A stretch of DNA of 64,000 bases from Tubiluchus corallicola (GCA_030141605.1 JAQGDQ010000015.1:845001-909000), one strand, 5' to 3'. Positions 13,645-26,040 are shown, counted from the first letter of the stretch. Notes: generated from the sequence alone by a model not told the origin. Numbers and translations are program-made.

Positions 13645-15820
13645 CAGCAGTCAGACTTACGCGTTTATGTTGCCGCACAAAAGTTGGTCCGTTTCACAAA
13701 GCCCCACTTCTTCTAAGGACCTTCTTGGCTATGACCAAGTCAAGCGTAAGGAGTACTCGAGCTTAGGCTTAGCGCGATTTAGCTCACAAAAACACAAAGC
13801 TCCACGGACAATGAGCTCTAGGCGAGCTTGCATAACTTACAACTGTTGTATAAGAATACTACATGAACTACGTGCTTAATATACACCCACTGTTAATTAG
13901 TTAATAATTATCCCGTGCCATGGTGGAGCTACGAGAAGTTCTTGGCAAAGATGATCTTTGTACTCACGATTTACTTTAAATCCAAACGTAGCTAAAATCA
14001 ATCTAAACGTATCAAAAACTAGAACTGACCTAGAATTAGATAGTTTTGTTTTAGACAAGTAGATCACCCAGTCCCTTGCAGGGTTTGGAGTTGGCTGGAA
14101 AATAGATTTTGATTCCAGCATCCAATCATTTCAGCACTACCGAGTTATTTACGCAAGAGCAATTTTCTATTTACCAGCTGTTTCTATTAATTTTGACTGT
14201 AATTTGGAGTCTATAATAGCCAATAGACGTTTATTTGTAAATCATCTTAATCTGAAATAGTGATGGAACGAACCAAAATTATTGATAAATTTTATTAAGA
14301 GCGAAAGCGAGGAAATGTGAAAAAAAGTCAAATCAGACTATGTTTTAAAAATTTCTAAAAATTGTTTCAATCCATCATTAATTATCGATAAATTAGAAAT
14401 TAAGACCATAAATACTAATCAACAGTAATTTTTAAGACGCTAAGATTTTAATGCCCCTAGTTTGTTTTACAACGAAACTTTTGTCACATGAGTTCGTTTC
14501 TTTGTGAAAACGACAGGTGGCCACAGTCGCACGTCACTAACATTCTCGCACACTGGTCTCTTGTTGCCGATGCGCCTCCTGGTGGGATAAACGGCACAAC
14601 TGACCGAAGCAAATGACTGGAGTTGGTTATGAACAGGTGTGAAGAGAACAAGCTAATTTCGGCCTCCTACCGGATTTCGATTAATAGGGTCGTTGGTCAG
14701 TGGTCAATGAACAGGAAGATAATATATTATAGGCTAATAGTTTTAACATTGTATAGCCGCACAAAGAGTGTATAAGTGAGATTTTCTGGGTATAGAGAAG
14801 CCGGTAATTTTCTATTCTATTGGTCTCTTAATCTCATCTTAGCGAGGAAAGAAATAACATGTTATTCTTGTACCGTGCACACAGGACTGGGGTTGCCTGG
14901 AGAGGTTGCATGGGGGCCTACAGAAAATTAGATGAGTTAAATGAAAATAAATGAGTTAGTCACTAATGCCGGAAAACAGCTACAGCTTCAGGAATGCAAG
15001 AACGTAGGACGTCAGCTTCAGTCTTCTGGACAATTCTAGTTATTATAAAGTCATTAATTAACAATAAAACGTATTCACAGATGATAAAACACCCTTAACT
15101 ACAGAATTTTGACTAATCACAAATTTTCTGACCACGATTTTAGTTCATACATGCTTCGCGAACTATTTTAAGCGAACTATTACGCTTAATGCAAATAAGA
15201 GAAAAGTTATCTAACTGAAGCTGGAGTTCAAATAAATTCAAATAAATTCAAATAAAACCACAATTCAAATAAAAGAAATTCAATTAATTTTAATTACGAC
15301 ACACTTACAAATTACATCTATTCAACTAAAGTTGCACTAGAAATGGCACAAGTGAGAGAAATTGTAGTTCTAACTTGATGACAAAATTTTGAAACAAGGC
15401 TTGTTCAAGTTAGTAAGCCTAGGAGTGAAGCTAGAATTGCTTTGTTTGTATATGGTTGGCTGTTGGGAAAAGATTTTATGTACTTTTTCAGAAGTGCAAC
15501 TACATAATCTTAGCTACACACATTCTCAATAACAAAATCTTTTAACGTTTCTGGCTAAATGGCGTGTTATCTAGATATGAAACTGGGAGATATGTGCCTC
15601 CTTATGGTGAACTATCGGTCTAATGATAATTGGTAGTCATTTTGTTTACAGGTTAATCAGTGGTCTCATTAGCCTATCAAGATGGTTTTGAGAGACCACT
15701 TTCTGAAATTCTAATAAAATATATGGGCCCACATCTATCCGGGTTACACTGCAAAGTAAAGCTGTTAGTCTAAGAAACGAGGAGTCAACTTACAATCCAC
15801 TGGCGCAAAATTGATTCAAT
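13645..15820. other. Intergenic sequence, little recognised
   Basis: A small period-10 repeat (AAATAAATTC, three copies) lies at 15226-15257. The short ORFs at 13616-13879 and 13897-14121 are unrecognised. Nothing else is supported. Confidence 0.35.
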
Positions 15821-16617
15821 ATTAAGAGTTACGCTATGAGGGCGCTTTCCATTGTTAAATACATACAAGCTACGAACTTCATTAAAATTACTAGACCTAG
15901 GCTGTATGTTGGAAAAGAAATGTGAGAGACTTCATGTACGCAGCTACATCTAATAATTATAAAGCAGCTTTAACTGAAGTAGTGTATTAAAAAATTATTG
16001 CGTTCTCTTTACAGTGTACTTAAATGTACTTCTTCTATAGAAATGGGAAGAAAAAGACTACCTCCTGGTGCCAGTCACATCAAAACTTAATCATAAAGTT
16101 ATGTTGTTACTTCAACTACAACAATGGCATTTGCAGCACTTGCCGCCTTCTGTAGATTTTTTGTAACCGTAGCCTTGTACAATTGAAAGAGAAGCAGATA
16201 AACGCCTGTTGATAGCACTGAGAGAGAGAAAGAGAGAGAGAGATTGAATGTATGCAGCACAACGCTGCAATGAGCGTGCCTTTGCGGTTTTACAGATTCA
16301 CTCTATAGAAAATTAGACTGCAAATTAAAGTGAAAATGATGTTGTAGCGCCATCTATTAGCGCGATATTTGGTAATTTAAACTGCATTTTTTGCTGATAC
16401 TTGGTAAGAAATTCTTTATGGTATATATGGGCGTGCTCTCTAACTATATGAACTAAAAGATTTTAATACGACGACGTTTGGGCTGTTATTTGCTTATTGC
16501 TAATAATATTAATTATTTTTATAAATTGGGCAAGTTCATTCAATCTCATCGAAGAAGCTGCCTATTTATAATATCAGAATCCATGATTATAATATTTAAA
16601 ATAGCGTAACTCTTAAT
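15821..16617. repeat. Widely spaced 17-bp inverted repeat, possible decayed DNA element
   Basis: ATTAAGAGTTACGCTAT at 15821-15837 occurs as its exact reverse complement at 16601-16617. The roughly 800 bp between are non-coding, with a small (GA)n tract near 16218-16242. The arms are short and no target-site duplication is visible, so calling it a transposon is a guess. Confidence 0.35.
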
Positions 16618-16869
16618 GGGTCAAAAAAACATTAAACAGTATCTCATGTCGGGTGTAATGTGAATATGAGCCATTGGGATGCTATATGTATTTAAAAATG
16701 AAAATTTTTGGCTATATTTTTTTAGTTTATTTACTGTAAATATATTCTGTCGTTATTGCTGAATGGTCGGTCGTTGAGCAGATAGATGGGAATCTGTACG
16801 TTTCACTACATCTTTTCGAAGCATAAGAGAGAACATTATCCGCTACAAATTATGTACTCGGTCATCTAT

Positions 16870-17325
16870 ACCATACCATACCATACTCTTAAAATATAAG
16901 AGTGGTAGAGGTTAATCGAGCAAGTTCATTCTAACCCCATATTTCGTATCTAAATATATATCCAGCTTGTTCTTGAACTTGTTCACTGAAGAAACTTTAG
17001 CAATTTCAGATGGGAGTTGATTCCACTCTTTAACCACTCTTTTAGTGAAAACATATTTTCTACAATCCAATTTAGCTCTGTATTTAAAAATTTTTAGAGA
17101 ATGCCCCCTGGTTCTGCCATCACTTACCACTTTAAACATTTTTTCTCTTTCAATGCCACCTAACCCATGCATAATTTTATACGTTTCTATCAAATCTCCT
17201 CTACGTCTCCTCAACTCTAAGGTTGTAAGTGAGCATTTTCTAAGCCTCTCTTGATATGACATTTCCTCCATACCTGCAATCATGCTTGTCGCCCCACGCT
17301 GCACACTCTCTAGAAGCTTGATGTC
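16870..17325 (-). mobile_element. 5'-truncated CR1/L2-like LINE, C-terminal end of reverse transcriptase ORF
   Basis: The minus-strand frame 16912-17304, readable from about 17325, encodes the typical tail of a CR1/L2 ORF2. It reads ESVQRGATSMIAG, SYQERLRKCSLTTLELRRRR, GDLIETYKIMHG, a DGRTRGHSLKI segment, then VVKEWNQLPSEI and SVNKFKNKLD. This is the thumb and C-terminal region after the catalytic core; the polymerase motifs themselves are absent. After the stop codon comes a hairpin (CTCTTA...TAAGAG, 16886-16902) and a tandem TATGG tail (about 16870-16885). The coding frame is intact over 130 codons, so the insertion is fairly young. It is 5'-truncated, as LINE copies usually are, and ends about 180 bp upstream of the HS6ST start codon. 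Confidence 0.85.
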
Positions 17326-17505
17326 TTATCTAAACGTTTACGTTTTTGCTCACCAGGGTGCACAACCAAATTGCACTGTCACAGTGCGCACAAGACGTAA
17401 CACAAGCATCTCCTGAACCCGTGTGAATAAACGTGTAGTGTTATTTTTTTTATTCTTAAAATATTCGTGTGCCATGAAGGAGTCTGGGAGCTCAAGTAAT
17501 TCATT
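17326..17505 (+). promoter_or_regulatory. Presumed HS6ST 5' flank / 5' UTR
   Basis: Only this stretch separates the LINE fragment from the HS6ST start codon. A T-rich run (about 17442-17460) is followed by AG dinucleotides at 17478-17498, so a splice acceptor of a 5' UTR intron or a trans-splice site is possible. No TATA box was recognised. Confidence 0.3.
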
Positions 17506-17536
17506 ATGTCAGCACGAACCCGAATACGAAAGCTGA
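17474..17536 (+). CDS. Possible upstream ORF overlapping the HS6ST start codon
   Basis: An ATG at 17474 opens a 20-codon frame (beginning MKESGSSSNS) that runs through and past the HS6ST ATG at 17506 in a different frame and stops at TGA 17534-17536. If it lies in the mature mRNA it would be expected to reduce initiation at the main start. Whether it is transcribed depends on where the 5' end or an upstream splice acceptor lies, which the sequence does not settle. Confidence 0.3.
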   Translation: MKESGSSSNSLCQHEPEYES

Positions 17537-18182
17537 GGTTTATGTGTTTGATTTGTTTTGTTGTTTTCGTGATAACACTAGTCTATTTTGGCATATTTTC
17601 ATCTATCGGCGTCTTTGATAAGTATGGTTCATATCCTGTGAGAAAACTAGTCTCTTTGTCCCAGTATTCTCGATTAAGTGACTTGAGTTACCTAGATTTA
17701 CCGATGTCTGTGGCACGACCAAAACTAAAATTTTTACCAAGGCACAGCATGCTGAAAGACGAATTAGCTGAAACTGTAAACCAAGATGCAGAGTCTAAAG
17801 TGGATAAAGGTATTTCCACTATTGACATCGAATCAAACAAAGCCTCACAGTATCCTAAAAATATTGTATCAGGTTTACCATCGCCAGATTTCCATTTTAA
17901 TATGTCCACGTCTGATGTGATAGTTTTTCTTCACATTCAGAAAACTGGTGGCACTCAGTTTGGGCGACATCTTGTGAAACATTTAGTGACAGACAATCCA
18001 TGTGAGTGTAGCAAAGGTGAAAAAAAATGTGAATGCCTCCGTCCAAATTCTGAACATAAATCATGGCTTTTTAGTCGCTTTTCCACTGGCTGGAAATGTG
18101 GATTACACGCCGATTGGACTGCTTTAGTCTCGTGTGTGGATGATGTTCTCAACAAGCAAGAAAAGGCACCTCTAACTAGAAG
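17506..18182 (+). CDS. HS6ST: HS6ST exon 1
   Basis: Codes for residues 1-225 plus two bases of codon 226 (AG|A, Arg). It holds the cytoplasmic tail, membrane anchor, stem and PAPS 5'-phosphosulfate loop. The donor is AG|GTAAAT. Confidence 0.94.
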
Positions 18183-18913
18183 GTAAATATGCTTTTAATA
18201 CTTTGAAAATTTAACTGTAGACATGAATGCATACGCCGCTTAGCTAAAGGCAAATGTTAGTGATTCAATGCAATGGGATTGATTTTTTAATGCAAGGTTT
18301 TATGTTTTACAGATACTACTATGTGACATTCCTAAGAGAACCAGTGGCTCGATACATCAGTGAATTTCGTCATGTGAACAGAGGAGCTACTTGGGCAGGG
18401 TCGTCGCTTTTGTGTAATGGCCGGTCACCTACTGAGCTGGAGTTACCCCAGTGTTATCTTACGGAGACGTGGGAGAATGTGACCCTTAACGAATTTAATG
18501 ATTGTTCATCGAATCTTGCTCGTAATCGGCAGACACGAATGTTAGCCGATCTAACTTTAGTGGATTGTTACAACACGACTACTATGCCACAAATAGCCAG
18601 AAATGAAATCATGTTAAAAAGCGCTAAAGAAAATCTGAAAAGGTTAGCTTTCTTTGGACTAGTTGAGTATCAGGAGCTTTCCCAGTTTTTGTTTGAACAA
18701 TCATTCAAGTTGAAATTTCGCTTGCCGTTCACACAGTCATACACATCAAAAAGTTCAGATACTGAAATAACACCAGAGCAAAAATCACGCATAAGCGTTC
18801 TCAATCATCTAGACATACAACTTTACAAGTATGCAAAGAGCATATTTTTTGATAGATTAAACACTGTTGTAAATTACTTTCCTAATGAGTATAAGAAGTT
18901 TATTGGAATGTAG
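17506..18913 (+). CDS. HS6ST: Heparan-sulfate 6-O-sulfotransferase (two exons)
   Basis: Join 17506-18182 and 18313-18913 gives 425 residues, close to known HS6STs. The family transfers sulfate from PAPS to the 6-OH of glucosamine in heparan sulfate in the Golgi lumen, tuning FGF and other growth-factor signalling. It has a type II layout: a short basic N-terminus (MSARTRIRKLR), a membrane anchor at about residues 12-34, a stem to about 135, then the catalytic domain. The 5'-phosphosulfate loop is FLHIQKTGGTQFGRHLV (about 141-157), with Lys146 and the conserved His155. A Cys-rich segment and SRFSTGWKCGLHADW follow. The 3'-phosphate-binding segment is FLREPVARYISEFRHV (about 232-247), then RGATW, NRQTRMLADLTLV and FFGLVEY. 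The intron is 130 bp, AG|GTAAAT ... TTTTACAG|A. The start was chosen because it gives the membrane anchor. No defects are seen. Confidence 0.96.
18313..18913 (+). CDS. HS6ST: HS6ST exon 2
   Basis: Starts after TTTTACAG and restores the frame as R-YYYVTFLREPV. It carries the 3'-phosphate-binding segment and the C-terminal part of the sulfotransferase domain, and ends with a TAG stop at 18911-18913. Confidence 0.94.
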
Positions 18914-20352
18914 CATTTTGTGTATTTTCACAAGCTTTTTTCATTATGAACCAATTGACTTTCTTTACGTTATTTTAATGGTGCGATGTAAGTTACGCAG
19001 TTGTTCGAGTCCTTGTAAACAAATTTACAATTCAGATACTAGGTGCATGTGTTACTGAGTTGGCCACAAAATGGAACCAAGACAAGCGAAAAATTGGTTA
19101 ATTTTTTACTTATAAAATTGCAAGTCTGCTCTCTGTGCTTCAAAACCAGGCCAGTGCGTAGTCTCCTTTAGTTTGGTGTTTTTCCGGGGGTAGTTTGTTT
19201 TTTCATTGAAGTTGTATCTTCAGTTGCATGTACAATACATATAATATTTTTCCAAACATAATATTTTTACTGGTTTCAATCACTGTAAAGTATTCAGTTT
19301 TTTAAACTGATAAATTTGTATTCTAATATTGTACTTATTACAATCAGGAATTATACAATCTACTTAACTTCAATATTTTGAACAGCTATTATGTGATTAG
19401 GAATCATTTATCGTTTACGTTTTGCTTTTAGTTATAAGTTAGTACCAGGTTAGTGTAAATAAATACAGTATTTTGTAAAATGTCATATACTATGTTGCCG
19501 TAGGCTTTATAAACTTTATTACTTTTAACAAGGGAGCTGAAATTTTCTGGTTGCAGTTTTGTCTTTTATGCTGACAACCTTTGTTTTATTTTACTCTGTC
19601 TTTTATATTGAATGAATTTTGTCACGTTTAATAATATGTTATTCTTGCATTTTGATATTGTCTTTCATTTCTAAAAAAGCTTATTGTTTTTGCATTGTAT
19701 TTTGTGTAAAATGTGCTTTTTGAGAGTGGCTGATTTGCTGGACAAATTATTTAGAGCTTAAACCGCACATTAAAACATAATCATGCAATGTTGTTTCTGC
19801 ATGGCGGAATATTAGAAATTGTTAAAAGCCCATTTGGCCACTTTGTAATATTTTGTAATAGAGTTCATTTGCAAAATGAAATGCTGTATTACAAGCTTTT
19901 TTAAAAGTGAATATTACATGGTGAGAATCTCTAGCATAATAAAATACACCTATGCAGCATTCAAACGTCTATAAAAAGATTTTTCATAAAATTCATTCAT
20001 TTCCATCTCGAAAAATATGCAAGCTATTTTTGCATTATGCCATTTTCCTGCATTTTAATTATGCACTTGCCTGTTAAGCATCTGTATAGAATATAATGAT
20101 TTTCTTCAGTACTTGTTGTAACCCAGTTAATAGTTTGACTTGAAATCATGTTGCCCAGTTCGATGCATCAATTTTATTGTCATTATTTATTTATGCTTTA
20201 TGATTTTAATTTCATGATATAGCCATAGCTATAATGCAGATTACTTAGGCGTGATGTGAAAATTAAATTGATACATTTACAAGGTTGTAATGTTTGACTG
20301 TTATAATACAGGGAGTACTTGACATGTTCCAGTGATGCTGCATTTGAATAAA
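18914..20352 (+). other. Likely HS6ST 3' UTR with candidate polyadenylation signals
   Basis: AT-rich and gene-free. AATAAA occurs on the plus strand at 19458-19463, 19938-19943 and 20347-20352. Which one is used cannot be told from sequence. Confidence 0.4.
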
Positions 20353-22200
20353 ACTTACTTTATATTTATGAAAATAGGGAATTATATAAATCTCTTTTTT
20401 GATTTTTAAGTGTAGTCAAAAAGCACTTTTCAGACACCTATATCAATCAGGATAGTAATGTGAAAAAAAATTCTGAAGTTACAGTCTGCTTAGACAAGTA
20501 TACCACTTCACAGATCTTGTTTAAAGTCATTAGATGTGCACAACCCTTAGTCTTAACAGAATTATTCAGATTTGTGGTGTATACATGAAACATTAAAATT
20601 AAATAAACATGCATATCATGCACACACAAACGCACGCACACACACACACACACCCTAGCAGACAATTGAAGTTAAACACGAATAATAATAACTCATTTCC
20701 CCTGACAGTTTAACGATGCACAGCAAAGAGTGCGACGAAAGATTTATAGATCATTAATTCTCAATAAAAATAAAATCCAGCAAAGAGACTTGATCCGGTA
20801 ATGCATGACTCATTCCTCCTTTACCTGAACTACCAATATGTTATGTTTAGAACTTGCAGTGAAAGTTTTCTTCTATACAGCTTGGACACTGTATAAACTC
20901 GAATCAAGCATTCAACTGCAAGGCCTACCTAATTCAGATTGTTGTAGCTGGACTGGAATCTGGTTCATTATTACTGTCTGTATAAGCCGTTGAATTGGCA
21001 GACGCATCATTGCCCTTTGGATGTGAATACATCTTCTCTTAACGAGTTGTACTTTGTTGTCATTATTGTTTATTATTTACCTCTAAACGAGGTAAAAAAA
21101 CCAGAAGCAGCATGGCAAATAAAACCTCCCAGAGCGAGTATTAAACGAACTCAGGTAATGACGAACCATTCATTCCTCAGCATCGTTGAAATGAGAGTAT
21201 TATACAATGAAACCAAGCAAGCCAGTTAGCCTAAAAATCTAAAATTAATACTATTCCAAAATATATCTGAAGCCACTTCGTCTAGCCATTTGATAATAAT
21301 AAAAACGCTAAGAGAATGTGCAGTAAAACCCATATTTTAAGTTTCTTTAGTTTTATTACAGAGCTTACTACAGTGTTTTCTCTTACTGTTTTTTTGGTAT
21401 TACCAAATGTAACTAATTAAGTTTTGAAGTGCTTAAATTATATTGAAATGCAGCTATGAGAAAATGAATTTTTTGATACTGCACACCCTTTCCCTTCCTG
21501 AGCAGATGATTTGGCAATTAGTCATTCAACGGCAAACGCAAGCATCATACTTTCTCATTAGTCTTGTAAATCTACTCACGTTATAGGTTTCAGTATTGTG
21601 TCACTGCAGAAATGATGAAAATTAATAAAATTTCGTATGTATGCGCCTATACGGCTTTTGCGCAAAACGACATCGTACTATTTTTGTTGCGCAACTTTCC
21701 TTTAAGTAAATAAGAAATAAGTTGTAAAAAAGGCGACTGTCTGTATCCTGTCGGTATGCTACCTGTGAATAGTAGCTGGTTTGCTGAAACTTATGTGGCT
21801 AAAATTTTATTGATCAGCTTAGTATAGTCTTTTCTACGAACACATGTAGATTTCAGTTAGACAAAATTTGTAAATGATTCCAGAAGAGGTGAAAAACCCT
21901 TATCATTTTAAAGATGCACGTCTTCGAAATCTCGTAAGATAAACAACTGAGATTTTAGAAGTATCTTATACATTCTCTGATTTGTCTCTCACTGCATTTT
22001 GAGGTCAACCGGCAGTGCGGAAGTCCGGTAACGGTCAAAGGCCACTTTTCAAAAAATAGGCCTAGTATGTTTTCAAAATGGTGCGAGACAGATAGCTATT
22101 TTGTATTTCTGCTGTGCACGTAGGAAATCTTATTAGGATTTCTGTAAGTAATGTGTAACGTTTCACAGTAGTAAGTGCTTAGTTTATGGGTACTGAATAT
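20353..22200. other. Intergenic sequence, nothing recognised apart from a short (CA)n
   Basis: A (CA)n tract with GCAC interruptions lies at about 20620-20652. No supported gene; the ORF at 20990-21229 is unrecognised. Confidence 0.35.
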
Positions 22201-22254
22201 GCGGACAACGAGAAATGTGCGTTTGTCCATTAATGATTACTGATTAATTGTATT

Positions 22255-22553
22255 GTTTTGTTAAGATTTAGGTATCTAACTTTATTATTTTTTGTTTTCA
22301 CTTCTTTTTTGATAATTTGTATCATTTATACTGTTTATTATTATTATTTTTTCTTATTTGTTTTTGTTTTTGTTATCTGCAGCCTCACCATTTATTTTTA
22401 ATATACTAATCTAATTATAAGACAGGGCAGGAGACTAGATGACCCTATGGTCCTTCCCTGCCCTGCTCCACGATTATAATTACGTAATATTTAAAAAACT
22501 TTTCATGTCAAACAAATTGGAGAAAATAAATGTTCTATGTCTATGTCTATGTC
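22255..22553 (+). mobile_element. 3' end of a LINE (untranslated region, hairpin and hexamer tail)
   Basis: A T-rich stretch leads to a hairpin CAGGGCAG (22423-22430) / CTGCCCTG (22458-22465) enclosing GACCCTATGGTCC. AATAAA follows at 22525-22530, then a tandem CTATGT tail (22535-22552). A 3' hairpin followed by a simple-repeat tail is the usual 3' end of CR1/L2-type elements. No coding sequence of this copy was recognised; its 5' limit is approximate. Confidence 0.55.
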
Positions 22554-23279
22554 CACGTAGTATTTCAGAATAGTATATATTAATTTCCATAGAATATATA
22601 TATATATAGGGGTTTATATATAACCGACGAGGCTACCGCTCCGACGACGGCACCATTTTCGACGATCTGCGTCAAATGAAAGCTCTCCACCTAAGGGTCC
22701 TCACTTCCAACCAAGAAGGTCGAGTAATCACAATCACACAGTGTATATAAAATAATGGAAAAAGCCTTTACTGCCCCAAAATGTTTTAGTTTCCTCAGAG
22801 CAACCGCAAACGTCGCAAATGCAAAAGCTGTGAAAGAGGTCACAGCATACAGTGTTTGATGTCGTTAAATGCCTCCCATAGAAATCACCCCTGCAATGAT
22901 CGAAGTTTGTAATGGATAAGTTGTGTAATCAATGCTATTTAATCTTACAAGGGGTTGTAGATCAATTGATTGAGCGGGAATCTAGCGTCTGTCTAATAAT
23001 CAACTCGGATGCGGTCGTCATGGAGATGGTAAGCTGATGACGGCAGCGCATTAGAGTATTATAGACACCCTAGCTCTCCGTCACGAAACTCAAGAAAGAA
23101 TCGAAACCAATTTATTTTTCGGATAATTCCAAGCATCGCGCGTGCGTGTGCATGTATAAGCATGTACTCTTGTTACTGAAGTGGTAGGAGCGGTAAATGG
23201 AATTCAAAGTTAGATATTCAGACTTGATTCTGCTGGACCGTCACTCCTCGTATCACACGTTTGCCCGGAAAAAGCTTGG
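22554..23279. other. Intergenic sequence, nothing recognised
   Basis: Contains a short (TA)n run near 22595-22609 and moderately CpG-containing sequence at 22622-22690. No feature assigned. Confidence 0.35.
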
Positions 23280-24130
23280 CTTAGAGTAAATTCATTGACA
23301 TCTAACTTAGCACAACGTGAGAGCCTTAATTACATTTCAGTGGGGGAAACGCCAATAACCTAAACTTCAATATGTCTAAATTCATTGAAATGATTTATGC
23401 CTAAGCCTACTGATATTCTCCCTATAATTATTACCGTCTCTAATTTGAAGGTAAAAAGAGTTGATTCTGTTAAACTTTTAGGGGTACAAATAGCTAAAGA
23501 TTTAACATTGAACACCTATGTCCATTCAATTTACGTAAAAGCCAGTAAAAGAATTTACATTTTGCGATTAATGAAAAGAGCTGGGACTTTGCCTAATGAT
23601 ATGACAAAAATGTACTGCATCGTGATTTGACCAGTTGTTGAATACGCTTGTCAGGTATGGCACTTATCTGTCTCCCAAAATCTTTCTGGTTTGTTGGAAA
23701 CTGTTCAGAAACGCTCATTGAAAATACTTTTCCCAAATGGTACTATGTGAATGCTCTAATTTTAGCTAACCTTCAACTTTTATTTAACCTTCGCCAAATA
23801 TTCTTGCAAAAAGTTGTTCTTATCAATTCAAAATCCTAATAATACAATCCATACTCCAGATAATCCTGATGCCAATACTCATAGATATCGTACTTGCCAC
23901 CATCTGAAATAACCCTTACCTAGATGCAGAACAGAGAGAATCAAGGACAGTTTTATCAAATGTGGTTTATTTACTTTTCCAAACATAAGTTTATACTAGT
24001 GTAATAGTGCTTGTCGCTGTACGTTCTACCTTGCCTATTCTTTAAAAAAAAATTATATTTTGCAATTTCATGCTGTGGTGTAATTCAACCTTTTGGTTGT
24101 AATGGTAATAAATGAGCGTATTATTATGAT
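23280..24130 (+). pseudogene. Decayed CR1/L2-like LINE, C-terminal half of reverse transcriptase ORF and 3' end
   Basis: Broken plus-strand frames together give the post-catalytic part of a non-LTR ORF2. NNLNFNMSKFIEM (about 23348-23394) corresponds to the N-x-x-K-T-x-x-M segment. Then come RVDSVKLLGVQIAKDLTLNT, KASKRIYILRLMKRAG, and after an in-frame stop PVVEYACQVWH and ETVQKRSLKILFPNG. After a frameshift NNTIHTPDNP, CRTERIKDSFIKCGLF and FPKHKFI end the protein. A CAACC / GGTTG hairpin with a TTTT loop (24086-24099), an AATAAA and an ATT-rich end at about 24120-24128 close the element. At least three disablements are present. It is a different subfamily from the fragment at 16870. Confidence 0.8.
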
Positions 24131-24327
24131 AGGTGCAATTTTATAAATTACAGGATTTAGCTTATTACAACAACTAGTTATTTACATTAAATGCATAAAA
24201 TTATATTCTGTCGGAATTTAACGCCCTTTGAGTAACATTACTGATAATTCGGAAGTAGGCCTCGTTAACTAAGCACAAATAAAACGCAATTATTTTACAA
24301 CCGCTTTTGCTGAACCGGCAAAACCCA

Positions 24328-24488
24328 GGGCAGGTTATAACACATTTTGTTCCCCAAAGTGGTTACTAGTTGAGATAGTCATTCTATGGAATACGAATTT
24401 AATTAAGTGTTGATACGAACGTTTCATAACCCCACTATTGTTCCCCAAACAAGTTAGTCAGCGAGTGATAGTGTTATGACCCGCCTGC
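24328..24488. repeat. Small repeat block with imperfect inverted ends
   Basis: GGGCAGGTTATAACAC at the left is imperfectly inverted at the right (GTGTTATGACCCGCCTGCC). TTGTTCCCCAAA also recurs directly twice inside. It could be a small decayed DNA element, but the arms are gapped and the call is weak. Confidence 0.3.
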
Positions 24489-25660
24489 CGATTTTAATTT
24501 AAGCGCAAGGTTGGCTTCTCACCTGTGTTCTGTACTTGCTTTTGACCTAGTTAGTTAGAGTTGTTATTGAGGTGGAAGTAATGTCGGCTGCTCAAGATGA
24601 CAGCCCTGATGTTTTATTTTTGTTAATTTGCGTTTACTGGCAATAAAAATGAAGTAATGTCGCAAATGCATCTCCGTTTATTCACCGTGTTTTGTGTAAC
24701 CAATTCCAACTCATAACAATAGAGTGAAGACCTCTGTAAGCTGGCTCGCCGAAACTTCTTGCATTCTACCTCCAAGCTCTCTGAAGCCAAGGTAGTCAAA
24801 CGTGGCAGTTTGCACTTCGATAGTACTAGTGTCTGTGGGTGTGTGTGTGGGATTGGGAAGGTCAGTTTAACACATTTCACCTTAAAGATCGGCACATAGT
24901 ACTGAAGATTTTCCGTCCAAACGTTTTGAATTATGTCGTTCTTGATTATGTTTTCAGAACCACTGAGACCACAAATCAATCAACCGTGTTACATAAGTGG
25001 CAGTGCGCAGTTGCAGAGGGTGGGTGTGGTCATTATTGACTCACGTAATTTTGTCTTTCACATAAAAGGTTGGAAGAGTTCGGCGTTTTGTTCTTTATCG
25101 CTGAAGCCAAGATAATCAAATTCGGCTCAACATCATTTGACAAAAAGTCATTGGAGTACTCTTGAATTTGACTGATCTTTAAGTTAAATACGGTCTTTTT
25201 CATTGCACTTCAAAGCAAAATGGAAAAGTAAATGGCGGTTTTACTGTTTCACACCCCTTCGATAAATGTTGCTAATGTTAACCTAAAAGAAGCGGTAAGT
25301 TGATAAATAACTTAATGACAATGTGGACCTGCCACCACATAATAGTCGCAGAGACACAAAATTGTAGCTGTGCCTCATTTTGTATTAGTGTGGGTGCATG
25401 TGCACAAATGTTTCGTCTACAGCTCGCAAGATCCCATAACGCAGAGAAAAAGCGTCAAATGGAATGATGTAAACACCGTCTGCTGACGTGAGAAAGAAGC
25501 CATCCTGGCTTACTTGGTTTCGACAGATCTCACTATCTACCAGCTGCATTCATTTATCTATAGTAGCACAGTACGTAGTAGGTTTATTTACTTTACACTT
25601 ACACAGCAGTGTGAATCTGTCGTGTTAGAATGTTCTGTTCCGCATATAGACGTTATTTCA
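24489..25660. other. Intergenic sequence, nothing firmly recognised
   Basis: CTGAAGCCAAGRTARTCAAA occurs twice, near 24781 and 25101. Short ORFs on both strands are unrecognised. The ATG at 24581 opens 22 codons only. Confidence 0.3.

Positions 25661-25741
<81 letters not shown>
25661..25741. repeat. C9 run plus (CT)n microsatellite
   Basis: Nine C residues (25661-25669) run directly into about 36 pure CT units. ORFs across it on both strands are artefacts. Confidence 0.97.
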
Positions 25742-25742
<1 letters not shown>

Positions 25743-26040
25743 ACACTCTGCAAACTGTGATTTAGCATTCAATGGCAGCGCCACCTTAATGTAGATGGCG
25801 CTCAAGCCACTCACAAGGGGGTAACAACTGCTGTTATACATGCGTAGGGCCGAATAGCCATTGGATGCCATACTCGTATCACACAAAAATTCGTGAGTTG
25901 ATGAAACGTTTTTTTTGGAGGGAGAGGGGGGCAGGCGTTAGGATAGGTTCTGTGTGGTCCAATAATGTGCAGAAGTTCATAAAACTACTTGGACTCTCGA
26001 AACCGCATTTCGTATTCATCCAACACAAAGAGAGAGAAAT
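25742..26040. other. Intergenic sequence, nothing recognised
   Basis: No supported feature. A short AGCGCCA...TGGCGCT inverted pair lies near 25775-25802. Confidence 0.35.

Noticed and set aside
24540-24650. First coding exon starting MSAAQDDSPDV at 24581
   Set aside because: Only 22 codons, no convincing donor site, and no downstream exon was found.
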